From: Oscarella lobularis
Lineage: Eukaryota > Porifera > Homoscleromorpha > Homosclerophorida > Oscarellidae
DNA length: 64,000 nucleotides
Assembly (NCBI RefSeq): GCF_947507565.1
Contig: NC_089176.1
Span: 2,976,001-3,040,000 of the forward strand
Direction of reading: 5' to 3'
Made by a program: the position numbers and the translations under genes. This document shows, piece after piece, positions 36,984-47,265 of the stretch. The first letter of the stretch is position 1; every line of letters starts with the position of its first letter. The notes under the pieces are model-generated. The model searched no databases, had not been told where the DNA came from, and saw nothing but the letters and a program-made list of their open reading frames with translations.

Positions 36984-37095
36984 GCCTCGCAGGCCAGGCC
37001 CTTCGAGCAGTTCGCGAGAGTATTCGTTGGGCTTAGCGCGCGAGGGGGGGCGCGGCTTCTCTCACTGCTTCCGCGAAGGGCCTGGCTTGCGAGGC
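36984..37095. mobile_element. 112-bp MITE-like element with 22-bp TIRs
   Basis: Terminal inverted repeats at 36984-37005 and 37074-37095 match at 21 of 22 positions (GCCTCGCAGGCCAGGCCC.. against the complement of ..GGGCCTGGCTTGCGAGGC). The element is flanked by a direct repeat TAGGATCTGAT (36971-36981 and 37096-37106), an 11-bp target-site duplication. It is absent from the corresponding position of duplication copy 1, so it probably inserted after the duplication or was lost from copy 1. An 11-bp TSD suggests a Mutator-like element mobilised in trans. There is no coding capacity. Confidence 0.85.
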
Positions 37096-37296
37096 TAGGA
37101 TCTGATAGCTTGGCGTCCACTTGCGATTGAACCCATCGCTGAAGTAAACTGAACCCTTCTTTCGGCCAGTGGCTTGTACGACTTTGCAACGAAATGATTC
37201 GCAGTCGTTGCATACCATGGTATGTCACAAAACGCTACAGTACCAGCAATTGTTAGAACAATCGTTCATGTGTATGTATGGTATGTATCAACGATC

Positions 37297-39057
37297 TCAC
37301 GATAAACTTTCAAGACGTTTCAGCGTCTGCTGAGTGTGTAAAGAAGCTATAAGATCGTCAAGACCTTCACCGCCCTCAAGCACTGATTTGATATCGTGCT
37401 TCGTTTTGCCAAGACGATGATCAGTCACTCTGTCCTAAACACGAAAAATTCCCAAACCGATTAAATAAAAGAAAAGACAAGGAGCACAGATTTTACAATA
37501 CACGACACTGCATTTAATTAATTAATTAACATAGGCCCTCGATTTCATCATACTTGTGGAAAATTGTACGTCCGTATTTTCTCCGACCGAGCTGCCGTTC
37601 CAATTTGCTGTCGTCTCGCTTCCGTTCGCTCTTTGACGACATCCTGTCGACGCAAGTCGTAGAGACGCGCTCGCAATACCTGCATGGCCTTGGCTCGATT
37701 CTATCCGTATATAGACGCAACAAATTTTAGCGAGTGACTTGGGGATCGTCCTACTCGCAATTGAGATCGATCGTCTTGCATGCTGACGACAATGCCCGTG
37801 GGAAGGTGAGTCATTCGCACGGCACTGTCCGTCTTATTCACGTGCTGGCCGCCAGCACTAGAAACGCGTAAAATATATGCTCTTTTTAAAAAAATTTTTT
37901 ACCCTCCAGCTCGAAATGTCTCGATTTTGACATCAGCCATATCTATGTTGAGCTCAATCTAAACGCAGAATACGTTGTTCAAAAAGTATCATTTTCAGAT
38001 GTTTGTACTTCTTTAGGTTGAGGCAAAACTGCCACAGTCATTGTGCTAGTGTGAACGCGACCGGCCGTTTCCGTGGCAGGTACACGTTGCACGCGATGCA
38101 CACCACATTCATACTTGGAAAGAATACCAAAGCGTCTCGGCGTCGATGGTCAACCGCCTTACCTTTAGAGACCCAAAGACGCCGTGGCCGACCACAGAAG
38201 CACTAGCGTCCTACAGATAGATAGAACACGTAAATGATGTATGTACTAATGACACTGGTTCAATTTTTTTCTACTCGGATGCCTTTTCTGTCCGTTTCGC
38301 TTCTGTGCAGGACTTCAAATGACCAGCCCTTGTACGCGGCGTACTTTTGATAGGCTGCAAATACGGTGGAAGCAAACAGAGCCGCCTCTTCGCCACCCGT
38401 TCCGGCTCTCACTTCCAATATAGCGCTGCTCTCGTCCACCTCGTCTTTTGGAATTAGAGACTGGACTACAGCACTCTGTCAATAAAGAGAATTCTATGTA
38501 GCAGAGCCTTCAAGGACCAGATTGATAGCATCCACCTCTAATTCCATTATCTGCTCTTGCAGCCAATGTCTATCTTCGTCCACAATGTCCCTCATTTCCT
38601 CATCGTCGTTCCTTATTGCATCCAGATCAGTAAGATCCTTTAGTCAAACCATTTTATTGCAATGTCTTTGTGAAAAGATCAGGTCCACAACTAACGTTTT
38701 CTTTTAATTCTAGGCGTGAAAGTGCTTCTGCTGTGTCGCCTAGAAACGAAAGTGTTCGGCTGAGCTCTCTGCGCTTCTCCGACGATAGCGAGTTTCCCTA
38801 TCGGAATAATCTACGTTTGAGCGAGTCTAATGGCTAGTTTCCACAGTTTCACTCTCTCGAGAAGAACTTTATTCAAATCGGAGTGCTGTTTTGACACTTT
38901 CTGGGCGCACAGTCGCAGATTCGGCGTCAAACGCAGTCGATCGAGCGCCTTACCTAACCAAAACACTTGCCGTAAACATTTTTATCGAGAAAAATTCACT
39001 ACTCGTGCGAGAGCTGGAAAGGAATCGAACGAGCGGGAGAAAACTGCGTCGAAACAT
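37297..39057 (-). CDS. MTRF1L: Mitochondrial peptide chain release factor 1-like
   Basis: A class I release factor that ends mitochondrial translation at UAA/UAG. The most likely ATG is at 39057-39055 ([18 protein letters not shown]), which gives an Arg/Ser-rich mitochondrial presequence. Exon 1 then joins [14 protein letters not shown], followed by [20 protein letters not shown]. Middle exons give the acidic coiled region and the codon-recognition domain. The catalytic GGQ lies in [20 protein letters not shown] (GGQ at 37845-37853), followed by [22 protein letters not shown]. The last exon carries [14 protein letters not shown] and ends at TGA 37297-37299. GGQ and the RVTDHR block are intact. 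The first two splice junctions were inferred from frame continuity. Confidence 0.93.
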
Positions 39058-39256
39058 GAGCGTACGGGATGCTGAGCTATGTATTGACACAAATGATGAG
39101 AAACAATGTCTGATTTTTTTTACAAAGAATCAGGCTCACTAAAAATTAAGAGTTCGTCTAAAGCATACAGTAGATGTGTCGCAGATAATCAAGCGCAGTG
39201 CGTAATAGGGGCAGGGAAAGCAAGAGCAGCAAAAAAATAATGAACACTAATACGAA

Positions 39257-40899
39257 TTAGTCTCCATCCGTCATGTCGAGAAATCGTGTGTAGACGTCAC
39301 GAGTGCAGTCTCCTTTGCTGCTGAATTTAAATTTATAGTAGCTTCCATCAGCACAAATAGCTGACCGAGTAGAAAATGAAGAAATTAAATATATTTCGCA
39401 TTGACTTACTTACTTACCAATTACGGAATCCTTTTGACTGAATGCACAAATGCAGTGAGAGCCGCTGTGCACTTGAAAACGGCAAAAGCTGAACTTTGAA
39501 CTAAAGTACTTGGGCAAGACGGGACCAGCTTTGCTCAAGCTAAGAACACCAAAGCAGTAACTAAACATAGTCTTGGCGAGACATTGTGCATTACCCACCT
39601 ATGAGTGCGATTCTTTTTCGGGTCATCAATGTTAAAAATATGTATAGTCGAGTGATCACTCGATACGCACAGGTGAGAGGAATCTTGATTGAAACTAATA
39701 CTACGACAAGAAGGATATTAAGTTAAGTTAATAAACAAAACAGTTCCCTATTATTCTAATAGTTATCTGTCTAATATTTCGTCTGGGAATTCAACACTCA
39801 CTAAGTGTCTTCTTACCAGTAAATTCTCGCCGTTCCAGCACCTCGTCTCAGCTCGTGAAGTAGTCCGGACGTCGTTGTATCAAAGACTCGTATGAGAGTA
39901 CCCTAAATGATGTATTCATCACAAAGGAACGTATTTCCTTATCTGGCTTGCCTTTTCCGATGCCGTGGCCAGTCTCGTGCCTTGGAGATTCATGCTGAGG
40001 CAGCTGAGACTCGTTTCGTGCGCTCGAATTGGAATCGGGGCTTTGTCGGCGTTCGCCAAGTCGACAATCTGCACGTTTCCCATTCGCGGACCGGGAAACG
40101 CCAGAAGCGAATTGCTGCTATTCGAACACATTACACAAAGGCCTGTACATGATAAAAGATAATCAATTCGTCATCTACGCACATGTGTCCTACTGTACCC
40201 TTAGGATTATTAGCTGTTTCGTAGGAATTCAATTTCTGCGGATTCTGCGTAAATGTGTAGACTTTTACTTCATTTGCTAAAGCAACCACAATCCTAAGTG
40301 AAAATGCAAATAGAAAAATAATAACAGTATAACAAACGCAACCCGCCCACCGATCTCTTCTTAGCTTCACCGCTTTCACATTCCCTTCAAAATCGAGTTC
40401 AATAACGCATTTTTTTTTCAAATCATCCCATATCATGACTAGAAACACAAAACCAATATTCATTTTATTTACATGAATAAGAAAGGCGTGTCTTGCCTTT
40501 ATTGGGCGGATACTTTGGCTTTTTTCCGCCGCCAACCAAAGCCAAATAATTGCACCGAAACAACATTTCCACGTGCCCAATGCCACCGCTTCCGTCAAAA
40601 TCTTATAGAAGAAAACAGAAAGGATGAGCGGAACTCTTCTATGCGCTTTTTCTTCTTCCTCTTCGTTATTTGAGCCCATGTTTATTCGCTCTCGTCTCAC
40701 CTTGACGTTCTTTCTCCTTTATTGGATCGGAATTGTAGACGCGAAAACCGTTTTCCATTCCGCAAGCGAAGCATCCTGAGCATGAGGTGGGATGACACGG
40801 TCCCCCCACTCCCCGCTTCGCGCTACCTTGGTCTTGATTCCACCCCGCGTACAGCATCCCGTTGCCGTGGGGGCTCGTCGGGCCCAGGCACATGCTCAT
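39257..40899 (-). CDS. WDR45B: WD repeat PROPPIN WIPI3 (WDR45B)
   Basis: A seven-bladed PROPPIN that binds PI3P/PI(3,5)P2 on autophagic membranes. The chosen ATG is 40899-40897 ([20 protein letters not shown]). An in-frame upstream extension exists but human WDR45B starts at the equivalent point. Exons give [75 protein letters not shown] and [17 protein letters not shown]. The lipid-binding arginine pair is LRRG (39840-39851). Then follow [38 protein letters not shown] and [13 protein letters not shown], ending FLDMTDGD with TAA at 39257-39259. The blade order and the phosphoinositide motif are complete. Confidence 0.96.
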
Positions 40900-41045
40900 C
40901 GTCGTCGCACACAGTCCGAAGGAGACAACAACGAGCAACGCGTTGATATAAAGATTGGCGATAGACGAGGGGGACGAACGAGGGGCGTGAACGTCCGTTG
41001 CTAGGCTTTCTCGAGGCTTTCGCATTGCGCGCACGCTAGAATAAC
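40900..41045. promoter_or_regulatory. Bidirectional promoter, WDR45B / SLC39A11
   Basis: 146 bp separate divergent start codons. No TATA box is apparent. Confidence 0.6.
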
Positions 41046-42597
41046 ATGATCGAAGGCTACAGTGCGGTGATTCAGGCGCTTTTCGGCACTCTTTTCACGT
41101 GGGCCGTGACTGCAGCTGGCGCTGCTGTTGTCTTCATTGCGACGGGTGATCAGGTAAGCATCGCCGAGCTTCTCGCACAAAGATGACCGTGCTGTCTTTG
41201 TTTGCGCAGAGAAAAACGTTGGATGGAAGCCTAGGATTTGCCGCCGGAGTAAGAGCCCTCCTTACACGAATAGTCTCGAAAATATTTTTATCAATTAAAT
41301 ATTTACATTTTGAAAACCTCACTATCAGAAAGGACTTGATGTTGATCTTCGATTCAGGTGATGATGGCCGCATCTTATTGGTCTCTTCTGGCTCCTGCTC
41401 TTGAAATGGCCGAACAGTCTGGAACATACGGTGAAGATGGCTGGCTCGCCTTTTTGCCCGTTTCTATTGGATTCGTCGCGGGAGCTGGATTTGTTTACTC
41501 GTCCGATTGGTTGCTTCCTTACTTAGTCAGTCGAATCAGTACATAGTGATTGCTAATGGGAAGCCTTCTCATCTTACATAGGGACTCTCATCTGGAAATA
41601 TAAACGTGGAATTGACAAAAATCGGCGACGATAACTTAACTAGCAGCAACCTCTCATCGTCTTATACTCCAGTACAAACTTAGGGCAGCGAAACCTTGAC
41701 TTTTAGCTTACTACATATAGGAGACGAGTCTGGCTCGGCGCCGACTTCCGCGCTCGCAGAAAACCGATGCCATGGAAATTCAAGTGGGCTACGCCGACGA
41801 CGACTCGTCGTCATCCCAATTAACGTCGTCTCACGCGGCGTTGAGTTGGAAGCGAATAGCCCTGCTCGTCATAGCAGTGACAGTTCACAATGTGCCAGGT
41901 AGAAGGACAACTTCAAAGACTACGTAAATGAGTTGAAACGTTCCCTAGAGGGTCTTGCTGTTGGAGTTGGCTTTGGGGCCGTGGGAAAATCGGCTTCTGC
42001 TACATTCTCAAAGGCGAGGTATACACTACTGCAGTAGTATAGGCTGCCGGTGTTGCTACGTTACTGCTGTCAGGCATTTGGCTATTGGAATTGGCATTCA
42101 GAATTTCCCTGAGGGATTAGCTGTCAGTCTGCCTCTAAAGGGTCTCGGCTATAGCTCAATGCGAAGCTTTTGGTACGGCCAACTTAGTGGCATGGTCGAA
42201 CCAATAGCAGGCGTTTTGGGAGCAATAGCAGTGCAGGTGACTCGGAATGCGGTAGAGTACGTATTCTAAGCCCTTGAAAGAAAGTGGGCTTATAATCTGT
42301 ACTCTACGATAATACGGCACCTTTATGGCATGCGTGTAACGATTGTCTGTTCTAAAAGGTAGCCGAACCGCTGCTTCCTTACGCTCTTGCCTTTGCAGCG
42401 GGAGCAATGATTTACGTTGTTGTGGACGACATCATTCCGGAAGCTCAGTGCAGGTGCATAAGCTCTCTCGTCCACTTAATAATAATTAATCAATCAACGG
42501 TCTACTTTTTCATTGCAGTGGGAATGGACGTTTGGCTTCAATAGGAAGTGTGTGTGGATTCATAGTGATGATGTCACTTGATGTAGGTCTAGGATAG
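41046..42597 (+). CDS. SLC39A11: Zinc transporter ZIP11
   Basis: A ZIP-family metal importer of the gufA subfamily, in Golgi or plasma membrane in animals. The ATG is at 41046 ([19 protein letters not shown]). TM1 and TM2 follow through [10 protein letters not shown] and [22 protein letters not shown]3 is [19 protein letters not shown] variable loop (41.58-41.83 kb) leads to the metal-site helix [20 protein letters not shown], whose HNVPEG is the ZIP signature. A second metal helix is [19 protein letters not shown]. Later helices contain [19 protein letters not shown] and [20 protein letters not shown]. The end is [19 protein letters not shown] with TAG at 42595-42597. All eight helices are accounted for. 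Confidence 0.95.
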
Positions 42598-42673
42598 TAC
42601 TACGCGTAGTGTAAGAGACCGAGCAACTACACACGCACACTCTAAATAAAACTTCAAGGAGAGGTTGTGAGGT

Positions 42674-45079
42674 CTAAGGACTCGATTTGCTTTTCTCCGT
42701 CTTCCATCCATGCGCCTTGATTATTTCCGTCAATTGTTCTAATTGAACAGGAGGGAGATATAGCGCCTTGATTTCTCTTTTCCACCAGTGACCAGCCGCC
42801 GCTTCGGGACTTCCAATTCTTGTGTATTCATAATGATAAAGCATAGCCCTAACAAAACTAGACCACACAAACGTGAAATAAAACCCTTATCCAGCAGTAT
42901 TGCGTACCGCGGAGGATCACCCTCAGAGAACGGATTCCTTTCAATCAACGTGTCTACAGAATGATCTCCAGCGAGAAATTTTGCAGCCAAATGAACGATC
43001 CACGGGTTGTACTTATAATTCTAATAAAAGAACAATACCGGTATGCTCAAAGGCAATAATCTGACATTGAGATACTATACCTGAAAGGCGGCGAACCACA
43101 TGAGCCAATCAAGTCGATAGTGATAAGGTGATATGAAACACGGACGTCGGTTCGTTCTTCCCGGTTTGCACTTGAACTCGAATTCCTCCCACAGACCGTC
43201 GTTGTCTCTCGAGATCGTCTCATTGCGTGTGCCTTGAAATACAACTTCATTTCTCACTTTGGTAATGCTACAGGAGGCGAAAAACGAATATTAGTACTGT
43301 TAGTCATATAAACTTTTTCTCTCTCTCTCGCTCTCTCACCTTCCAAATGCTCCGTATGTGTTCACTATTCGCAAGGAATCAAATGATGTATTCATCACCT
43401 GGTTGTCCGATACCAGATTCTGGACAACCCTTATACTCAGATATGCTATCAGAAGACCTATCGTCCAATTGACACCTCTGCGTATGTGCTGAGCTAGAGA
43501 TGGACACAAGGCAAAAAAATCATAAGTACAGGAGTGCATAAACGGAAATTGCATTTATTGTTCAATGCAAGTGCAAGCTCTTAGAGCCTATTCCAAGTAA
43601 ACAGTTGCCCTAAACAGCTTGCACTTGCCACAGTCAACTGACTAACTATTCGAACGTCTGATCATGAGATCTTACTGAGACTCAGTCTTTGTTTTGGTTT
43701 CTGATTGATTTCGAGCGCCTTTTGCTTCGTTTTCATAGTAAATAGCGGCGAAACGGCATAGTCATCGAAACAAAAGATGCATGGCGCAATTGTCAGCCAA
43801 TTGAGAAAGCTCAAATTTCCGCTAATAATTAAAACCACCTAAACAATAATAATAAGTCCCACATTTTCTGAACATAGAAATTGGTTCCTCGCACCTGAAA
43901 AAAGATTTGAATTGCTCCAAACGCTGTCACCCAGAATCGACGTCTGTATGGAATCAGAAGAAAGAAGGGCGCAACCAGCTCAATAAAATGATTCCCAAGC
44001 GTCTCGAGTCGATGAATCGGCGAAGGCGACTGGTGCAAATAGTAGCTAAAAGGATTGGGTACCGGTTGAGTCTATACATTCATGTACATCTCAGAAAACA
44101 CCGGTCTTGTTTTTGAATGTGATGCACATACCTCGTAGTGATAATCCATGCAGGTCAACTCGCGCCAGCACGGATCTCCGCGGATTTTAATCAAACCCTT
44201 TTATTTGACGTCAGACATTTGTCCAGATTGAATTTTCATATATAAACTTACGGCTCCCAACATGATTCGACATATGAGCCACTGGTATCCCCATATGACA
44301 ATGCGAGACGTCGGACTTTTTTCTTGGATCGGTTTCAAGGAGACGAGGGGACAGAGAAATATAGCCAAGAAGCCGGTTTCGAGTAGCTGAGACTCCCAAC
44401 CAAACGAGTACCTAAAATAAGAAAAATAGTCAATATAATTGCCCGTCTACTTCACCCACCATCTTTGACCAATATTGACTATCGAATGATACAGAATCCA
44501 CAACGACGTCATGACGATCATGTTTGCCGCGCCAAGAAAAAGAACGACGGCGGCGAGAGCGAGACCGGCGAGCGCGAGAACGTCGAGCATCAAATCGAGA
44601 TTCGTTTCGTAGTCGGTCAACCAGAGAAGCGTCGGTACGAGACCGATCGAGTCCCAGTTGACGCCGTCGTAATGGCTCTTGACGCGATTCAGAAACGTGT
44701 CGGCCGGAAAGAGACCGTTTGCGCCGAGGAGCTCCTTGTTTTGGTGCCAGGCGACGAGAAAGGCGACGACTGGAAAGAGTTGGGGAATTGTATGAATGGT
44801 TTTGGCACGAATACGAATAAAAAGTAGCCTTAGTGCAGTGTCTACGGACGAACTAGGTGGCGCAGGAAAGATCCGTCACGTGCATGCAGTAGCCTACTAA
44901 GTTGTACCGTAAATGAAAGCAAGGAAGCGTAGAAAGACGATTCGCGTAAGCCAGTAGCTGCCCTTGAGCTGTTCGACATCTCGTGCACTATCTATGACAT
45001 CGGTTGACACGTCACTGCTTTCGTTGGCTGGCTCTTTCTGAGGATCCTCGCGCTTTCTCCGTCGAAGCTCGGCGGCCAT
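42674..45079 (-). CDS. LMF1: Lipase maturation factor 1
   Basis: A multi-pass ER membrane protein needed for folding of dimeric lipases such as lipoprotein lipase. The ATG is at 45079-45077 (MAAELRRRKREDP). After an acidic/basic head come SYWLTRIVFLRFLAFIY and the first helices. Next are LLGANGLFPADTFLNRVKSH, YSFGWESQLLETGFLAIFLC and GYQWLICRIMLGA. The loop DYHYETQPVPNPFSYYLH follows (written here from the exons at 44.15-44.05 kb), then RLETLGNHFIELVAPFFLLI. The luminal C-terminal domain has VMNTSFDSLRIVNTYGAFG, WEEFEFKCKPG, RRPCFISPYHYRLDWLMWFA, then HLAAKFLAGD and WWKREIKALYLPP, ending at TAG 42674. The conserved DUF1222 core is complete. A large intron near 43.6 kb contains a perfect hairpin. 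The start is 39 bp from the SPRTN start. Confidence 0.95.
43567..43628. repeat. Perfect 13-bp inverted repeat in LMF1 intron
   Basis: GCAAGTGCAAGCT (43567-43579) is matched exactly by its complement AGCTTGCACTTGC (43616-43628) across a 36-nt loop. The RNA on either strand could form a 13-bp hairpin. It might be a small foldback element or a structured RNA. There is no flanking duplication that I can see. Confidence 0.7.
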
Positions 45080-45118
45080 GTTCCGTGGGCTAACGCACGT
45101 TTATCCAGGTTACGAATC
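45080..45118. promoter_or_regulatory. 39-bp space between divergent LMF1 and SPRTN starts
   Basis: The two coding regions start 39 bp apart on opposite strands, so their 5' UTRs must be very short or overlap. An in-frame upstream ATG at 45078 (+) lies inside the LMF1 start region and is not in the SPRTN frame. Confidence 0.6.
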
Positions 45119-46395
45119 ATGTCCGCGGCGCAGTCCGACGAAGACTTGGCGTTGGCTCTTCAAGCGTCGTACGACGAAGAGAATCGCGCCGAAAAGGTTG
45201 GCGACATTGCTTCAGACGTATCGATTGTGGATGAATACTGGGAATTTGCCGATCCAATACCGGACATTCACGAGCTCTTCGTCCAGTTCGACGAGATATT
45301 CTTCTGGAAGAAACTCGTCGGCTGCGAAGTGAAATGGAGTCCTAGAATGACGCTGTAAGCATAATTTAAATACTGAGATATTGATAATTATATTAATTAA
45401 AAATAATTAATATGTATGCTAATTTGTTTAGTTGTGCCGGGATGTGCTACTACGAGGGCTATGGGGGTCTTTGTTCGATTCGGCTTAGTCAGCCTCTACT
45501 AAAATTGAGACCACGACGGGATCTAGTGGAAACTCTTCTGGTCAGTTTATGACGTTTTGTCTATTGAAGTGTCGATTTCTTGATAGCACGAAATGATTCA
45601 CGCTTATCTGTTTGTGACTCAAAATAATAAGGTATGTATTTTAACTAAATAATGGCTTGGGTTCACCTCTATGGGAGGAAAGGATCATGATGGTCACGGA
45701 CCAGAATTCCAATCGCACATGCGCAGAATTAACGAGAAAACAGGATCTAATATATCAGTAAGTCATTGCAAATAGATAGTCTATTGTTACTGAGGGACAA
45801 TATCTGCAGATTTATCACAATTTTCATAATGAGGTCTGATTGATTGCGTTCTCTCAAGCAAAACATAGATCTACCCCTATACACATAGGTTAACGTGTAC
45901 AGACAGCATTGGTGGAAATGTACGGGACCATGTCGAAATCGTCCCCCGCTTTATGGAATTATAAAACGGGCTGTAAATCGCGCTCCCTCGCCGAGGGACT
46001 ATTGGTGGGCAAGGCACGAAAAAAACTGCGGTGGCTCGTTTGAGAAGATCAAAGAGCCTGATGGGTACAAGGATAAACGAAAGCGAAAGCGCGTTGAAAG
46101 AGGAGAAGGAGAAGGGGAGAGCGAGAAATCAATAAAGCAAAAAGCAATTACGGGATTTTTTTCAAAGAAAAAGGACGAAGTTGAGAATCGGTCAGAAAAA
46201 CGTAGCGACGTCGAGGACCATTTTAAGTCGCTAGGGAAAGGAAGTGTTTTGGGCGGTCGTCATAATGACAGTGACAAAGGCAGTTGTTCGTCTCTACTAA
46301 GGGATGATGTACAGTGCTTTGTTGCATGTCCTGTGTGTAAGGAGCGCATTGCAGACGATTCTATTAATGGTCACTTGGATAGTTGTCTTGCGTAG
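45119..46395 (+). CDS. SPRTN: SPRTN DNA-protein crosslink metalloprotease
   Basis: A replication-coupled protease that degrades proteins crosslinked to DNA. The ATG is at 45119 (MSAAQSDEDLALALQASYDE). The SprT domain has EYWEFADPIPDIHELFVQFD, VKWSPRMTLCAGMCYYEG and the zinc active site HEMIHAYLFV (HExxH), with GHGPEFQSHMRRIN supplying the third ligand region. The zinc-binding C-terminal part of SprT has WWKCTGPCRNRPPLYGIIKR and YWWARHEKNCGG. The tail holds a degenerate p97-binding SHP-like LGKGSVLGG, a PCNA-binding PIP box QKAITGFF and a UBZ4 zinc finger CPVCKERIADDSINGHLDSC, ending at TAG 46393-46395. All functional modules of vertebrate SPRTN are present, although PIP precedes SHP in the order seen. 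Confidence 0.96.
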
Positions 46396-46623
46396 TTATA
46401 ATTTAATTAAATTATTAGTTATATCAATTCTTTGTTACCTGGGGTCTGTGGGATTGAACCAAGGGGACTCTTCGCACCGAAACGAAGCCCCAGTTACCGT
46501 CGTTGCCTTCAGATGAGCTTCGCAAGCGTCGCAAGTTGGCAGCTGTTGGTTGGTAGTTGCTAGTGTAGTTGCTGCCTTGTCGAGCGCGCGCTAACTTACC
46601 GTCAACGCGGAAACGCGGAAAAG

Positions 46624-47061
46624 ATGCCTGAATGGACGGCAGCCTTGCGTTGTCCTCTTCTGCTACCTATCACGATTACCATCTTCTTATCTTCTTCCAC
46701 CACATGTACTCATCGCACAGTAGGAAATTGCTCGACACGGCAGTGCGACAACGACACCGGCCTGGAATGGCAATGCTGTCAAAACGAAACGCACAACGAT
46801 TCATATTACTGCTGTTTACATAACTCAACTGTCGACTTTTCTATCTGCTGTCCTCGTTCTGAAGACAGGTGGGTAGTCCCCGTTGCTATTGTGTGTGTAT
46901 TGCTCGGCTTGTGTGCCGTCGTTGCGTGGCTGTCGTACGTTCGACAGCGACGACGATTTCGACCTTTCTATTCGAGTCTCAACAGCAGCGTTCAAGAACC
47001 CTTTTCATCTACAAGCTACAATGCTATGGACTCCGCCTCCGCCTCCGAATCCGAACTGTGA
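46624..47061 (+). CDS. Small cysteine-rich single-pass protein, family member 1
   Basis: Single exon, 145 residues. A hydrophobic N-terminus (residues ~10-25) looks like a signal peptide. The ectodomain is rich in CC and YCC pairs (QCCQNE, YYCCLHN, ICCPR) with several NxT/NxS sequons. A conserved juxtamembrane-TM block follows, DRWVVPVAIVCVLLGLCAVV, then a basic stop-transfer (RQRRRFRPF) and a short tail with YSSL, a YxxL-type endocytic motif. The architecture resembles Shisa/CYYR/VOPP-like proteins (Cys-rich ectodomain, one TM, Tyr motif in the tail), but I cannot assign it to a named family. Three relatives lie within 4 kb on the same strand. Confidence 0.75.
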   Translation: MPEWTAALRCPLLLPITITIFLSSSTTCTHRTVGNCSTRQCDNDTGLEWQCCQNETHNDSYYCCLHNSTVDFSICCPRSEDRWVVPVAIVCVLLGLCAVVAWLSYVRQRRRFRPFYSSLNSSVQEPFSSTSYNAMDSASASESEL

Positions 47062-47265
47062 TACTGTATGCAAGGGTACTGTGCACGTACATTGTACGTA
47101 GTAAGTTTCTTTTGCTGTACATACAGTTACTGTAGCATTACGTGGTTATATTGACGCTTCTAATGTGCAGAAGACAAAGACAAAAAGCAAAAACGCGGAC
47201 ATTTCTTCTATTGAGCTGTGGAGAGCGTTCAAATAAAGTATAAGTAAATCTAGGCTAGCAACAGT

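Larger units (their letters stand above)
34008..37250. repeat. Segmental tandem duplication, copy 2
   Basis: The copy starts at ~34008, directly after ACCAGCGATTGTTAGA of copy 1, and ends at the matching ACCAGCAATTGTTAGA (~37240-37255). It differs from copy 1 by a ~100-bp deletion and a ~24-bp deletion in the eEF2K fragment, a 112-bp insertion near 37 kb and scattered substitutions. Confidence 0.9.
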
